Positions 34,739-43,816 are shown, counted from the first letter of the stretch. The stretch is DNA of 64,000 nt from Pseudomonas chlororaphis (GCF_003731765.1 NZ_MOAL01000004.1:2418001-2482000); one strand, 5' to 3'. The notes: generated by a model not told the origin, from the letters alone. Numbers and translations: made by a program.

Positions 34739-36020
34739 GTTCTTCTCCTTGGGCAATGCTGGAAAACGGGGACGATGTCGCGGGCGGCTGTTTGCCCAGC
34801 AGCGGGCGCTGGCGGACTTCACTGAGGTACATCCAAATCAGAGAGACCCAGACCACGCCGTACATCAACATGAAGCAGGAAGAGCGCACGCCGGTGAGGT
34901 CCACCAGGGCACCGAACAGGATCGGCAGCACAAAACCGCCCAGGCCGCCCGCGAGGCCGACGATGCCGGACACGGCGCCCATGCTCTGCGGGTAGTCGTT
35001 GGCGATGTACTTGAAGACCGAAGCCTTGCCGAACGCGAAGGCGATGCCCATGACGAACAGCAGCACGGTGAACAGCGCCGGGGTGAGGCCGATGTGGAAG
35101 TCCACCGGGCCGTTGACGGTCTGCACCTGCAATTGGGTCTGGGGGTAGGACAGCAGGAACAGGCAGATCCAGCTGACCCACAACACCCACCAGGTCACGC
35201 TTTGCGCGCCCCAGCGATCCGCCAGCCAGCCGCCAACGGCACGCAACACACCGCCGGGCAGGGAAAAGCAGGCCGCCAGCAGCGCGGCGCTTTGCAGGCT
35301 GAAGCCGTATTCCTGCACGTAGTACTGGGTCATCCACAACGCCAGCGCGACGTAACCGCCGAAGACGATCGAGTAGTACTGGCAGTAGCGCCACACGGCC
35401 GGGTCCTTCAGCGCGCTCAACTGTTCGGCCAGGCTGGCGCCGGCGGCACTGCGGTGGTCTTTGTTTTCGGCACTGAGAAACCAGAACAGCAGTGCGGTGA
35501 TGAACAGGATCGCACTGAAGACTTTCGGCACCAGTTGCCAACTGCCAGCAGCGATCAACGCCGGTGCCAGAAACTTGGTCACCGCGGCCCCGGCGTTGCC
35601 TGCGCCGAAGAGCCCCATGGCAAAGCCCTGGTTTTCCTTGTCGAACCATTTGGCGACGTAGGCAATGCCCACGGAAAACGAGCCGCCCGCGAGGCCGACG
35701 AACAAGCCCAGCACCAGGAACTGCCAGTAGGCGGTGGCGTGGCTGATGAGGTACAGCGGTGCCACGCAGGCCAGCATCAACAGCAGGAACACGCTGCGCC
35801 CACCAAAGCGATCGGTCAGCAGGCCCAGGGGTAAACGCACCAGCGAACCGGTGAGCACCGGGGTCGCGGCCAGCAGGCCAAACTGAGTGTCGTTGAGGTG
35901 GAGCAACTCCTTGATCGGCACCCCCAGCACCGCAAACATCATCCAGACCATGAAGCAGACCGTGAAGGCCAGCGTGCTCATGCCCAGCACCAAGCCTTGT
36001 CGTACGCGGGGTTGGGTCAC
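34716..36020 (-). CDS. narK1: NarK1-type nitrate transporter
   Basis: A 434-residue major-facilitator protein, first gene of the nar operon. It has about 12 transmembrane helices with glycine-rich nitrate signatures (GLAGGSFSVGIAYVAKWF, GAGNAGAAVTKFLAP, and GIVGLAGGLGGFVLP). By homology to the P. aeruginosa pair it is the nitrate/proton-type importer. The start is GTG at 36020, with GGAGAG about 6 bases upstream. The promoter has an ANR box, a NarL site and an IHF-like site. Confidence 0.92.
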   Translation of the reverse strand: MTQPRVRQGLVLGMSTLAFTVCFMVWMMFAVLGVPIKELLHLNDTQFGLLAATPVLTGSLVRLPLGLLTDRFGGRSVFLLLMLACVAPLYLISHATAYWQFLVLGLFVGLAGGSFSVGIAYVAKWFDKENQGFAMGLFGAGNAGAAVTKFLAPALIAAGSWQLVPKVFSAILFITALLFWFLSAENKDHRSAAGASLAEQLSALKDPAVWRYCQYYSIVFGGYVALALWMTQYYVQEYGFSLQSAALLAACFSLPGGVLRAVGGWLADRWGAQSVTWWVLWVSWICLFLLSYPQTQLQVQTVNGPVDFHIGLTPALFTVLLFVMGIAFAFGKASVFKYIANDYPQSMGAVSGIVGLAGGLGGFVLPILFGALVDLTGVRSSCFMLMYGVVWVSLIWMYLSEVRQRPLLGKQPPATSSPFSSIAQGEEHVRSANA

Positions 36021-36078
36021 AGTGCTCTCCAGTCAGTTAGCCATGGCGGCAGACTAGAGAGGCGAACCCCGCAAAAAC

Positions 36079-36092
36079 TTGACCCATATCAA
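36079..36092 (-). promoter_or_regulatory. ANR/DNR box in the narK1 promoter
   Basis: TTGACCCATATCAA matches TTGAY-N4-RTCAA. It lies 59-72 bases upstream of the narK1 start and so is placed to activate the nar operon without oxygen. Confidence 0.85.
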
Positions 36093-36130
36093 CGAAGCCC
36101 AGGGGGCTACAAGCCTATGCTGCGCCGTTC

Positions 36131-36146
36131 TACCTCTTAGGAGGTA
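36131..36146. promoter_or_regulatory. NarL 7-2-7 binding site
   Basis: TACCTCTTAGGAGGTA consists of two inverted NarL heptamers (TACCTCT and GGAGGTA) separated by 2 bases, the preferred NarL arrangement. It lies between narK1 and narX. A further single heptamer AGAGGTA is at 36238-36244, nearer narX. Confidence 0.82.
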
Positions 36147-36174
36147 GCCTCTACATTCCGTCAAACCCCTTGTT

Positions 36175-36187
36175 TATCAGCAACTTA
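36175..36187. promoter_or_regulatory. IHF-like site in the narK1-narX intergenic region
   Basis: TATCAGCAACTTA is an exact match to WATCAR-N4-TTR. It lies between NarL sites in the 303-base divergent region. In P. aeruginosa IHF is known to help NarL and ANR at the narK1 promoter, so the match is plausible. Confidence 0.6.
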
Positions 36188-36323
36188 ATACTCTCAAGCA
36201 GCCATTTTGCCGCCACGGAACAGTCGGCAACTCTTTAGAGGTAGCGCGCCCAGGATCGGCAGCCAAACCACACCGGACGCTCTCCATGCCCTGTTATCCC
36301 TTTCTGAATGCAGACCTGCGCTG

Positions 36324-38126
36324 ATGCTGCACTGGTTACGCAGCTCCCTGCCCGCGCGTGCCGGGCTGGCGGTGATCCTGATCGCCGTGCTCGCCCTCGC
36401 CAGCTCCTTGAGTGCCGGATTGATCGCCTGGTTCAGCCAGGGTGATGGGGCTGCGATCAACACCGCAGGCTCGGTGCGCATGGAGACTTACCACCTGAGC
36501 TGGAAACTCGCCGCCAACGCCCCCGCCGCCGACATCGCGAGCATCACCCAGAGCCTGCAAACCCGCCTCAATAGCCAGTCACTCAAGGCGGTGCTGGAAG
36601 ATGGTCCGAACACCGCGCTGCACAGCAGCTATGGGCAAATCCAGCAGTACTGGAATGCGGACCTGCTGCCGGCACTGCAGCGCGGCGATGCTGCCGCGTA
36701 CCAGGCCAAGGCGCCGGCATTCGTCGAACAACTGAATCAGTTCGTCCACTTGTTGCAGCGCCAGAGCGAACAGAAACAGGGCTGGCAGCAGATGATCCAG
36801 GGCCTGGCCCTGTTCACCACCCTGCTGGTCTTGCTACTGGGGCTCTACGAACTGCAATACGGCGTGGTCATGCCGCTGCAAGAATTGGTCGCCGCGACCC
36901 AACGCTTTCGACGGGGCGACTTCAAGGTCAGGGTCAACCACCAGTCCCACGACGAACTGGGCCAGTTGGCCACAAGCTTCAACGCCATGGCCGAGACAAT
37001 CGCCGACTCCCACCGCACCCTGGAGCATCAGGTCCAGCAAAAGACCCTGAACCTGCAACAAGCTAACGCCGCCCTCGAACTGCTCTATCAAAGCAGCCAA
37101 AGCCTGGCCACGCGCCTGGCGAATGCCGAGGGGCTGGATGAGTTGATCCGGCGCTTCCAACAACGCCTGCCCGGCCTGCGCCTGTCCCTGTGCCTGCAAG
37201 GCCACTTGCAGGCACCGGCCCAGCAATTGATCGCCCTGCACGGCGCCAACAGCCGGGATGTATGCGCCAGCAGCGACTGCGCCACGTGCCAGAAGCACCA
37301 TCAGCAGAGCCTGCAAACCTTCAGCATCAGCAACCAGGGCAATGAACTGGGCGAACTCAAGGCGCACTTTATCGACGGGCACGGCGCCCAAGCCTGGGAA
37401 ACCCAGTTGATCCAGGCCCTGGCCAACCTGATCGGCACGTCACTTTCGCTCAAGCGTCAGCGCGAGCAGGATCATCGCCTGTTGCTGCTGGAGGAGCGCA
37501 CCATCATTGCCCGCGAGCTCCACGACTCACTGGCCCAGGCCCTGTCCTACATGAAGTTGCAAGTCAGCCGCATGCAGACCCTGATGCGCCGGGGCGAACC
37601 GGTCGCCACCCTGGAGACCGTCACCGGCGAATTGCGCGAAGGGCTGAACACGGCTTACCGCCAATTGCGCGAACTGCTGACCACCTTTCGCCTGCAGATT
37701 CACGATGAAGGGCTGGTTCAGGAACTCAAGGACACCGCCGAGGAGTTCTCCCGCCGCGGGGAGTTCCAGGTGCACCTGCACGTCGATGCCTTGGCCTTCC
37801 AGCTCTCGGCCAGCGAGCAAATCCACCTCTTGCAGATCACCCGCGAGGCACTGTCCAACTGCCTGCGCCACGCCCATGCAGAAAACGCCTGGCTGCAACT
37901 GCGCCAGGACGGCGAGACCGTCAGGCTCTCGGTCGAAGACGATGGCCGTGGTTTCAGCGGCACGGTCGACCAGCGCGAGCACCATGGCTTGAACATCATG
38001 GATGAGCGCGCTCGCAGCCTGCACGGTCGGTTGCAGATCGTCTCCAGGGAGCCCCAAGGCACCCGCGTCCAATTGGCCTTCCAGCCGGAATTCCTCGGAC
38101 AGCACACAGAAGGTAGCGTCACATGA
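36324..38126 (+). CDS. narX: nitrate/nitrite sensor histidine kinase
   Basis: A 600-residue membrane sensor. It has TM1 (~residues 12-34) and a periplasmic domain with the nitrate-binding P-box AINTAGSVRMETYHLSWKL (~43-61). TM2 (~155-177) is followed by HAMP, a central module with a cysteine group (VCASSDCATC, ~312-321) and a HisKA_3/HATPase transmitter. The phosphorylated histidine is H400 in ARELHDSLAQ. Start ATG 36324 gives the standard length. Its stop overlaps the narL start (ATGA). Confidence 0.93.
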   Translation: MLHWLRSSLPARAGLAVILIAVLALASSLSAGLIAWFSQGDGAAINTAGSVRMETYHLSWKLAANAPAADIASITQSLQTRLNSQSLKAVLEDGPNTALHSSYGQIQQYWNADLLPALQRGDAAAYQAKAPAFVEQLNQFVHLLQRQSEQKQGWQQMIQGLALFTTLLVLLLGLYELQYGVVMPLQELVAATQRFRRGDFKVRVNHQSHDELGQLATSFNAMAETIADSHRTLEHQVQQKTLNLQQANAALELLYQSSQSLATRLANAEGLDELIRRFQQRLPGLRLSLCLQGHLQAPAQQLIALHGANSRDVCASSDCATCQKHHQQSLQTFSISNQGNELGELKAHFIDGHGAQAWETQLIQALANLIGTSLSLKRQREQDHRLLLLEERTIIARELHDSLAQALSYMKLQVSRMQTLMRRGEPVATLETVTGELREGLNTAYRQLRELLTTFRLQIHDEGLVQELKDTAEEFSRRGEFQVHLHVDALAFQLSASEQIHLLQITREALSNCLRHAHAENAWLQLRQDGETVRLSVEDDGRGFSGTVDQREHHGLNIMDERARSLHGRLQIVSREPQGTRVQLAFQPEFLGQHTEGSVT

Positions 38127-38770
38127 AACCTGCTCTGCAACACAGCATCCTGCTGGTCGATGACCATCCGATGATGCGGCGTGGCATCCGCCAGATGCTC
38201 GAACTCGAAGACGATTTCAACATCGTCGGTGAAGCCGGCAACGGCGAAGAAACCCTCAGCCTCATCGAACCGCTGCAACCGGACCTGGTCCTGCTGGACA
38301 ACAACATGCCGCAAATGAACGGCATCGAGACCCTGCGCCGCTTGAGGGCCCTGCATTACACCGGCAAAGTCTTGCTGTTCACCGTGTCGGATGACGAAGA
38401 CGATATTCGTGATGCCCTGCGCCTGGATGCCGACGGCTATCTGCTCAAGGACATGGAGCCCGAACTGCTGGTGCAGTACATCCGTGATGCCCTGGGTGGC
38501 GCGCTGGTCATCAGCCCGGGGCTGACCCGGGTCATGGCCCAGGCGCTACGTGCACCGGCGCGCCAACCCGCGGTGGAACTGACCGAACGTGAGCGCCAGG
38601 TGCTGAAAACCATCGCCAGCGGCTTCAGCAACAAGGTCATCGGGCACAAACTGGGGATCACCGAAGGAACGGTCAAGGTTCACGTCAAGAACCTGCTGCA
38701 CAAACTCGGCTTGCGTTCGCGGGTTGAAGCCGCCGTGTGGGCCATGGAGCATCTGCGCGGCTCCAACTGA
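38123..38770 (+). CDS. narL: nitrate response regulator
   Basis: A 215-residue response regulator. The phospho-acceptor is D59 (DLVLLDNNMP), the same position as in E. coli NarL. The C-terminal LuxR-type helix-turn-helix is ELTERERQVLKTIASGFSNK followed by VIGHKLGITEGTVKVHVKNL. It is activated by NarX and binds TACYYMT heptamers, of which several are in this window. Confidence 0.96.
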   Translation: MKPALQHSILLVDDHPMMRRGIRQMLELEDDFNIVGEAGNGEETLSLIEPLQPDLVLLDNNMPQMNGIETLRRLRALHYTGKVLLFTVSDDEDDIRDALRLDADGYLLKDMEPELLVQYIRDALGGALVISPGLTRVMAQALRAPARQPAVELTERERQVLKTIASGFSNKVIGHKLGITEGTVKVHVKNLLHKLGLRSRVEAAVWAMEHLRGSN

Positions 38771-38776
38771 TCGCCA

Positions 38777-38792
38777 TCCCTCCTTGGAGGTA
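38777..38792 (+). promoter_or_regulatory. probable NarL 7-2-7 site upstream of dnr
   Basis: TCCCTCCTTGGAGGTA has one perfect heptamer (GGAGGTA) and one at 5/7, spaced by 2 bases, 65-80 bases before the dnr start. NarL control of dnr is known in P. aeruginosa. The later GGAGGTA at 38846 is the dnr ribosome site. Confidence 0.55.
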
Positions 38793-38856
38793 GGCCTGCC
38801 GAGGCATAGGTTGGCGGGCCCGCGCGCTCTACTATGAGCGCCCTCGGAGGTACCCC

Positions 38857-39531
38857 ATGCTCACCCACCCTGCCATCTTTTCAACCTTGCGCCGGCATCA
38901 CTTGTTCAACCAACTGCCGGACAACGTCTTCCAGGATGTCTGCAACCTGGCCCAGCTCAAGCGCCTGAGCGTCCAGAGCACGCTGATACACCAAGGGGAC
39001 CCGGCCAAGCGGTTTTTCCTGCTGGTGAGTGGCCAGGTCAAGTTGTACCGACTCACAGGCGAAGGCCAAGAGAACCTGCTGGAGATTATCCAGCCCGGGC
39101 AGACCTTCGCCGAAGCCTTGCTGTTCAGCCACACCCGGTATTACCCGGTGAGCGCCACGGCGCTGAAGGACAGCGTGCTGGTGAGCATCGAAGGCAACCA
39201 CTATCGCAGCGCCCTGGAGGACCAGCCCAAGGTCTGCCTGGCCGTCCTGGCCAGCATGAGCGTGCACCTGCATCAGCGCCTGCGAGACATCGATACCCTG
39301 ACCCTGGCCAGTGCCAGCCGCCGGGTGGTCAGCTTTCTACTTCAGGAGCGCGACCCGGGCAGCGATGTGGTGGTGTTGCAAATCCCCAAGCGCCTGGTGG
39401 CCTCGAAGCTGGGGATTCAACCGGAAACCTTTTCGCGCATTTTGCACCGTCTGGTGGAGAGCGGCCTGATCGCCGTCGAGCGACGCACAATCAGCATCCT
39501 CGCCGCCGACCAGCTAGCCGCTTTCCACTAG
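38857..39531 (+). CDS. dnr: Crp/Fnr-family NO-responsive regulator Dnr
   Basis: A 224-residue Crp/Fnr protein. It has an N-terminal sensory cupin (LIHQGDPAKRFFLLVSGQVK, ~45-64), a dimerisation helix and a C-terminal helix-turn-helix (PKRLVASKLGIQPETFSRIL, ~residues 173-192) with the E..SR recognition pattern for TTGAT half-sites. It lacks the N-terminal cysteine cluster of ANR, which places it with the heme-binding Dnr regulators that sense nitric oxide. GGAGG sits 7 bases before the ATG. It lies next to narXL and is convergent with ubiT. Confidence 0.88.
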   Translation: MLTHPAIFSTLRRHHLFNQLPDNVFQDVCNLAQLKRLSVQSTLIHQGDPAKRFFLLVSGQVKLYRLTGEGQENLLEIIQPGQTFAEALLFSHTRYYPVSATALKDSVLVSIEGNHYRSALEDQPKVCLAVLASMSVHLHQRLRDIDTLTLASASRRVVSFLLQERDPGSDVVVLQIPKRLVASKLGIQPETFSRILHRLVESGLIAVERRTISILAADQLAAFH

Positions 39532-39539
39532 GCCGTCTC

Positions 39540-40016
39540 TCACCCCCTTTCCGCCACCAGGCCCTTCCCTGCCCGCTCCAGGTTGCGCCACAGCCAGGTC
39601 GGCAATACGTCGGGGTCCAGGCTGTCGATCAGGTTTTTCACCGCCAGCCCCAGTTCGGTATCGCCTTCGATAACCAGGCGCCGGCGAAAAAACAACGTGT
39701 CCGGGTCTTCCTGGCGGCTGGCCAGGAGCAAGAACTCTCGCCAGTGGCCGCTGATGGTCACGTGCGCCGCGGCGTGCTGGGCAATCTGCAACCCCTGATG
39801 GCCGAGGGTCACGTACCAGGACAGGCGCAAATCCGTAATGCGCAGGCACAGCCAACGCCCGCGCAACACCTCGAAGCCGCCTTCTCGCAGCGGCTCGGCG
39901 AGGCAGCGATTCAGCGCTTGCTGCAACGCCAGGCGCTGCACCACAAAGGGCACGCGGTGCACCAACGGCAGTAAACGGTCGGCGCCTTTCAACCACAGGG
40001 TTTGCTGTTTCAACAC
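39540..40016 (-). CDS. ubiT: anaerobic ubiquinone biosynthesis accessory protein (SCP2 domain)
   Basis: A 158-residue protein with an SCP2 lipid-binding domain (CLRITDLRLSWYVTLGHQGL, ~57-76, and HVTISGHWREFLLLASRQED). UbiT works with UbiU and UbiV in oxygen-independent ubiquinone synthesis, which respiration of nitrate requires. The start is probably GTG 40016, overlapping the end of ubiV by 7 bases. It is the last gene of a ubiU-ubiV-ubiT operon. Confidence 0.88.
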   Translation of the reverse strand: MLKQQTLWLKGADRLLPLVHRVPFVVQRLALQQALNRCLAEPLREGGFEVLRGRWLCLRITDLRLSWYVTLGHQGLQIAQHAAAHVTISGHWREFLLLASRQEDPDTLFFRRRLVIEGDTELGLAVKNLIDSLDPDVLPTWLWRNLERAGKGLVAERG

Positions 40017-40900
40017 AGCCCGACCTCCTCCACCCGCAGCATCCCGGCCTGGCCATGCCAGTAGCCGTTACAGCCGTCGACGAACAACGGTGGGGTCTCG
40101 CCCAGGCGCACTCGATGATAGGCGTCAATCACCTCGGCCATGCCCTGGGCACGAGGGCTCAAGCGCAGCAAGTCGGCCCCGCACGCCAGCAAGCCGGCAT
40201 AGTCCGCCAACAGGTTGGTGACCTCGGCCGACATTGTTTGAATGCCGTTGAGGGTGAACAACGCCTGCCCTTCCTGGCTGGTCAGCGCCAGGCCATCGGG
40301 GTAGTCGATGCAACAAAACTGGCAATCGTCCTTCGGCCGGTTCTGCGCGCGGGCGGTAAAGCAGCGGGCGGAGTAAGCCAGCGGCAAATGCCCATAGGCG
40401 AAGACTTCGACTTGCGGCACGCTGCGACCCAGATCGCGCACCTGCTCGAGCACCTCGCCAATCAGCGTGGCGGAACACTCCACCGGCGGCACCCAGCGGA
40501 TCATTCCGCAGTCCAGCAGTTGCGCCAGGGTGTGGCCGTTGTACACATTCAGCGCCGGGCCACCCACGAACGGCACCTTGCGCTCGGCCAGGAGCTGCAC
40601 CGCGCCTATGTCGTTGGCCTCTACCAGCAGTTGGCCGTTGTCGCAGAGCCGGCGCAGGCTGGAGAGTTCGGACGCGGCTTCGAGCAGCGTCAGGCTGGAA
40701 AGCACCAACTGTGCCTGACTGCACGCTTGCAATTCCCGGCCCAACCCCAGCCATTGATCCAGGGAAAACGCCCGGCGTTTCGAACAGACAGTTTCCCCCA
40801 GATAGATCACATCCAAGGGCATCGCCGCCATCTCGGCGTAAAAGTGGCTGAGTTGCTCTTTGTCCCAATAAAACAGAACCGGCCCCAGACTGAGCTTCAT
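40010..40900 (-). CDS. ubiV: anaerobic ubiquinone hydroxylation protein UbiV (U32 family)
   Basis: A 296-residue U32 peptidase-family protein, partner of UbiU in hydroxylating the ubiquinone ring without oxygen. The [4Fe-4S] cysteine group is visible as AYSARCFTARAQ, then DDCQFCCIDY, with a first Cys in the N-terminal half (GETVCSKRRAF). The family start MKLSLGPVLFYWDKE is clear. It is 10 bases downstream of ubiU. Confidence 0.9.
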   Translation of the reverse strand: MKLSLGPVLFYWDKEQLSHFYAEMAAMPLDVIYLGETVCSKRRAFSLDQWLGLGRELQACSQAQLVLSSLTLLEAASELSSLRRLCDNGQLLVEANDIGAVQLLAERKVPFVGGPALNVYNGHTLAQLLDCGMIRWVPPVECSATLIGEVLEQVRDLGRSVPQVEVFAYGHLPLAYSARCFTARAQNRPKDDCQFCCIDYPDGLALTSQEGQALFTLNGIQTMSAEVTNLLADYAGLLACGADLLRLSPRAQGMAEVIDAYHRVRLGETPPLFVDGCNGYWHGQAGMLRVEEVGLC

Positions 40901-40910
40901 GTGTCGTCCC

Positions 40911-41906
40911 TCATTGCCATGATCGATGGTAAGCACCCAGGGTGGTCTGGTTGCCTTCGGACAAGCCGGCCAGCACCCGGCGCCATTCCTCCTTGACTCG
41001 AAAGCTGCCGGGCGCACTGCGGTGGGCGTCCAGTGCCGCCCGCCAGACACGCGTCACTTGCTCGACGTACGCCGGGCTGCGTTGACGACCTTCGATCTTC
41101 ACCGCCTCGACACCGATGGCCGCCAGCTCCGGCAGCAGGTCCAGGGTGTCGAGGCTGGTCGGTTCTTCAAGGGCATGGAAGCGTTGGCCCGCCACCAGAA
41201 AGCGACCTTTGCACAAGGTCGGGTAACCGGCAGGCTCATCGGGGCCGTAACGGTCGATCAGCACTTCGCTGAGGCGCGCACTCAAGCCGTCGGCCTCCTC
41301 GCTCCAGCGCACGGCCTTGGCCGGCGAACAGACACCGCACAGGTTCGGTGACTCGCCGGTGATGTAGGAAGACAGATGGCAGCGCCCTTCGGCCATGATG
41401 CACAGGCTGCCGAAGCCAAACACTTCAATGGGCACCGGACTGCTGGCGGCGACCTGGCGCACCTGGGCCAACGACAGCACCCGGGGCAGCACGGCGCGAC
41501 GAATAGCGTAGCGCTGGGCATAAAACTCCAGCGCGGCAGCATGGGTCGCCGAGCCCTGGACCGACAGGTGCAAGGCCAGTTGCGGATGCCGCCGGCAGGC
41601 GTAGTCGAGAACCCCGGGGTCGGCGGCTATCAGTGCATCCACGCCGACATCGGCGGCACGGTCCACCGCGCGCTGCCAGCGCTCCCAGCCCTTGGGTTGG
41701 GGGTAGGTGTTAACCGCGACATAAAGTTTGCGTTGATGCTGGCGGATATGGGCAACGGCGGCATCGAACTGTTTATCGTCCATGTTCAGGCCGGCGAAAT
41801 GCCGGGCATTGGTGTCATCGCGAAAGCCGACGTAAACCGCATCGGCGCCTTGGCGCACCGCTGCTTTAAGCGCAGGCAGATTGCCTGCCGGGCAGACCAG
41901 TTGCAT
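40911..41906 (-). CDS. ubiU: anaerobic ubiquinone hydroxylation protein UbiU (U32 family)
   Basis: A 331-residue U32-family protein that starts MQLVCPAGNLPALKAAVRQG. Four conserved cluster cysteines are seen in SLCIMAEGRC, NLCGVCSPAK and TLCKGRF. With UbiV it forms the iron-sulfur complex replacing the O2-dependent hydroxylases UbiI/H/F. An ANR box lies 104-117 bases upstream of the start, so the operon should be induced under anaerobiosis, together with nar. Confidence 0.92.
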   Translation of the reverse strand: MQLVCPAGNLPALKAAVRQGADAVYVGFRDDTNARHFAGLNMDDKQFDAAVAHIRQHQRKLYVAVNTYPQPKGWERWQRAVDRAADVGVDALIAADPGVLDYACRRHPQLALHLSVQGSATHAAALEFYAQRYAIRRAVLPRVLSLAQVRQVAASSPVPIEVFGFGSLCIMAEGRCHLSSYITGESPNLCGVCSPAKAVRWSEEADGLSARLSEVLIDRYGPDEPAGYPTLCKGRFLVAGQRFHALEEPTSLDTLDLLPELAAIGVEAVKIEGRQRSPAYVEQVTRVWRAALDAHRSAPGSFRVKEEWRRVLAGLSEGNQTTLGAYHRSWQ

Positions 41907-42009
41907 GGCTAATCCTCGTGAAAAAACCGGTCGGGCCTTTGCCCGGTGCCTCGGGTGCACCGCTCAAAAAAAGCCCGCGGCCAGTCTAGCCAGCACAACA
42001 GGCCCGGCC

Positions 42010-42023
42010 TTGACGGCAATCAA
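42010..42023 (-). promoter_or_regulatory. ANR/DNR box upstream of ubiU
   Basis: TTGACGGCAATCAA matches TTGAY-N4-RTCAA. It lies in the 123-base gap between moeA and ubiU on the minus strand. A TAGACT hexamer (complement of 41984-41989) is at class II spacing. Confidence 0.8.
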
Positions 42024-42029
42024 TTGCCC

Positions 42030-43265
42030 TCACTGCATCAGGTCGGCGAAGGACAGGAACATCACCTCGTCGTGCCTGAGCACCTGCTGCTCGCACTCGA
42101 TCAGCGCCAGCCCGTCGGCCCAACAGGCAGCGGTCAACATCGCCGAGCTTTGCTGAGGGTGCAATTCGACGCTCAAACGACCTTCGGCACTGGGCGCCAA
42201 CCGCGCGCGCAAGTACTGCCGGCGCTTGTTGCGGCGCAGCCAGTCAAACCCGGCCGGCACCGCCAGTGGTCGCGGCAGCACGTCTGTCACGCCCAGGGCC
42301 CTGAGCAGGAAGGGGCGCACCACCAGCAACGCCGTAATCAGCGCCGCCGATGGGTTACCCGGCAGCCCGATCCAGGGCTTGCCCAGCACATCGCCAAACG
42401 CCAGCGGCTTGCCCGGCTGAATGGCCAGCCGCCACAGAGCCACATGGCCCAGTGCTTCGATGGCCGGCTTGAGGTGGTCCTCTTCACCCACCGATACCCC
42501 TCCGGAGGTCAGCAACAGATCGCACGCCGACGACGCCAGGCTCAAGGCCTGGCGGCTGGCCTGCGGTTCATCGGCCATGACCCCATAGTCGTGCACTTCA
42601 ACGCCCCAGCCGCGTAACAACGCCGCGAGGCAATAACGATTGCTGTTATAGATCTGCCCCGGCGCCAAGGCCTCACCCGGTTCACGCAGTTCATTGCCAC
42701 TGCTGAGCAGCCCCACCTGCAACGGTCGATAAACCTCGACCCGCGATATGCCTGCGCCGGCCAACAGGCCCAGTTCCTGGGCGCGCAGGCGCTTGCCGGC
42801 CTTGAGCAACAGGTCGCTGCGGCGCAGCTCTTCGCCCTCCCAGCGCACATGGTCACCCAGGGTGACGGGGGGCACGTGAACGCGCTTGCCCTCGACCCGG
42901 CAGCGCTCTTGGGCAACCACCGTATCGGCTCCGGGCGGCAGCGGCGCGCCAGTAAAAATCTGCACGGCGTGCTGTGGAAGCAAAGGCGAGTCAGCCCGGT
43001 CCCCCGCGGCAATTCGCCCGCCAATCGGCAAATACCCACCCTCGAGGGGCAGGTCTGCCGCCCTGAGGGCATAACCGTCCATGGCGCTGTTGTCCCAGGC
43101 CGGCAGGTTCAGCGGCGAGTGAAGGTCTGTTGCCAGCACCCGCCCCAAGGCCTGGTCCAGGGAAACCCATTGCGACAACGGCGGTGGCGGTGCCTGACTC
43201 AACAAGCGGCCAATGGCCTCGTCCACCGGCATCAGGTTGCCCAGGTCACACACTGGGGTGCTCAC
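42030..43265 (-). CDS. moeA: molybdopterin molybdotransferase
   Basis: A 411-residue enzyme inserting molybdenum into adenylated molybdopterin. Conserved blocks are seen: LPAWDNSAMDGYALRA (~residues 58-73), QIFTGAPLPPGADTVV, LLTSGGVSVGEEDHLKP and IGLPGNPSAALIT. The start is GTG 43265, overlapping the moaB stop (GTGA) and giving the same length as E. coli MoeA. An ATG 33 bases inside is the alternative. It works with MoaB and MoaA for NarG cofactor. Confidence 0.93.
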   Translation of the reverse strand: MSTPVCDLGNLMPVDEAIGRLLSQAPPPPLSQWVSLDQALGRVLATDLHSPLNLPAWDNSAMDGYALRAADLPLEGGYLPIGGRIAAGDRADSPLLPQHAVQIFTGAPLPPGADTVVAQERCRVEGKRVHVPPVTLGDHVRWEGEELRRSDLLLKAGKRLRAQELGLLAGAGISRVEVYRPLQVGLLSSGNELREPGEALAPGQIYNSNRYCLAALLRGWGVEVHDYGVMADEPQASRQALSLASSACDLLLTSGGVSVGEEDHLKPAIEALGHVALWRLAIQPGKPLAFGDVLGKPWIGLPGNPSAALITALLVVRPFLLRALGVTDVLPRPLAVPAGFDWLRRNKRRQYLRARLAPSAEGRLSVELHPQQSSAMLTAACWADGLALIECEQQVLRHDEVMFLSFADLMQ

Positions 43266-43816
43266 GAGCGTGTCTCGCAGGCATCGATCGAGCGCTGCGC
43301 CTGCACCTTCAAATGCGGGGCGAAATTGCAGGGGCCGGTACGGCTGTCCAGTTGCCCCAGGAGGATTTTGTTCCAGGCTGTGCGGCAGGCGCCCGGCGAG
43401 CCCGGCAGACAGCACAGCAGCACGCCATTGCTGATTCCGGCCAAGGCCCGCGACTGCAGGCTGGACATGCCGATTTCCTCCAGGGACACCTGCCGGAACA
43501 GCTCGCCAAAGCCATCAACGTGTTTATCCAGCAGCGGCAGCACCGCTTGCGGCGTGTTGTCACGCGCCGTAAACCCGGTGCCGCCGGTCATCAACACCAC
43601 CTGTACCTGGGGGTCGGCGATCCATTGGGACACCCTGGCACGGACCTGATAGATGTCGTCCTTGACCAAGCCTCGGTCGATCAGCACATGCCCGGCGGTT
43701 TGCAGCAGATCCGCCAGGGTCTGTCCCGACGTGTCGGTGTCGATGGTGCGTGTGTCGCTGATGGTTAATACGGCAATGTTCAGAGGTTCAAAGGTGCGTT
43801 GCGTCAGGTGGGCCAT
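43262..43816 (-). CDS. moaB: molybdenum cofactor biosynthesis protein B
   Basis: A 184-residue molybdopterin adenylyltransferase-family protein. The signature VVLMTGGTGFTARDNTPQAV (~residues 73-92) and later LAGISNGVLLCCLPGSPGAC are present. It is cotranscribed with moeA. A NarL-like site lies 63-78 bases before its start, matching the need for more cofactor on nitrate. In P. aeruginosa moaB1-moeA1 stand in the same arrangement next to the ubiUVT genes. Confidence 0.93.
   Translation of the reverse strand: MAHLTQRTFEPLNIAVLTISDTRTIDTDTSGQTLADLLQTAGHVLIDRGLVKDDIYQVRARVSQWIADPQVQVVLMTGGTGFTARDNTPQAVLPLLDKHVDGFGELFRQVSLEEIGMSSLQSRALAGISNGVLLCCLPGSPGACRTAWNKILLGQLDSRTGPCNFAPHLKVQAQRSIDACETRS

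Noticed and set aside
38846..38852. GGAGGTA just before dnr as a NarL heptamer
   Set aside because: It is placed exactly as the ribosome site of dnr, and no second heptamer is at 2-base spacing.
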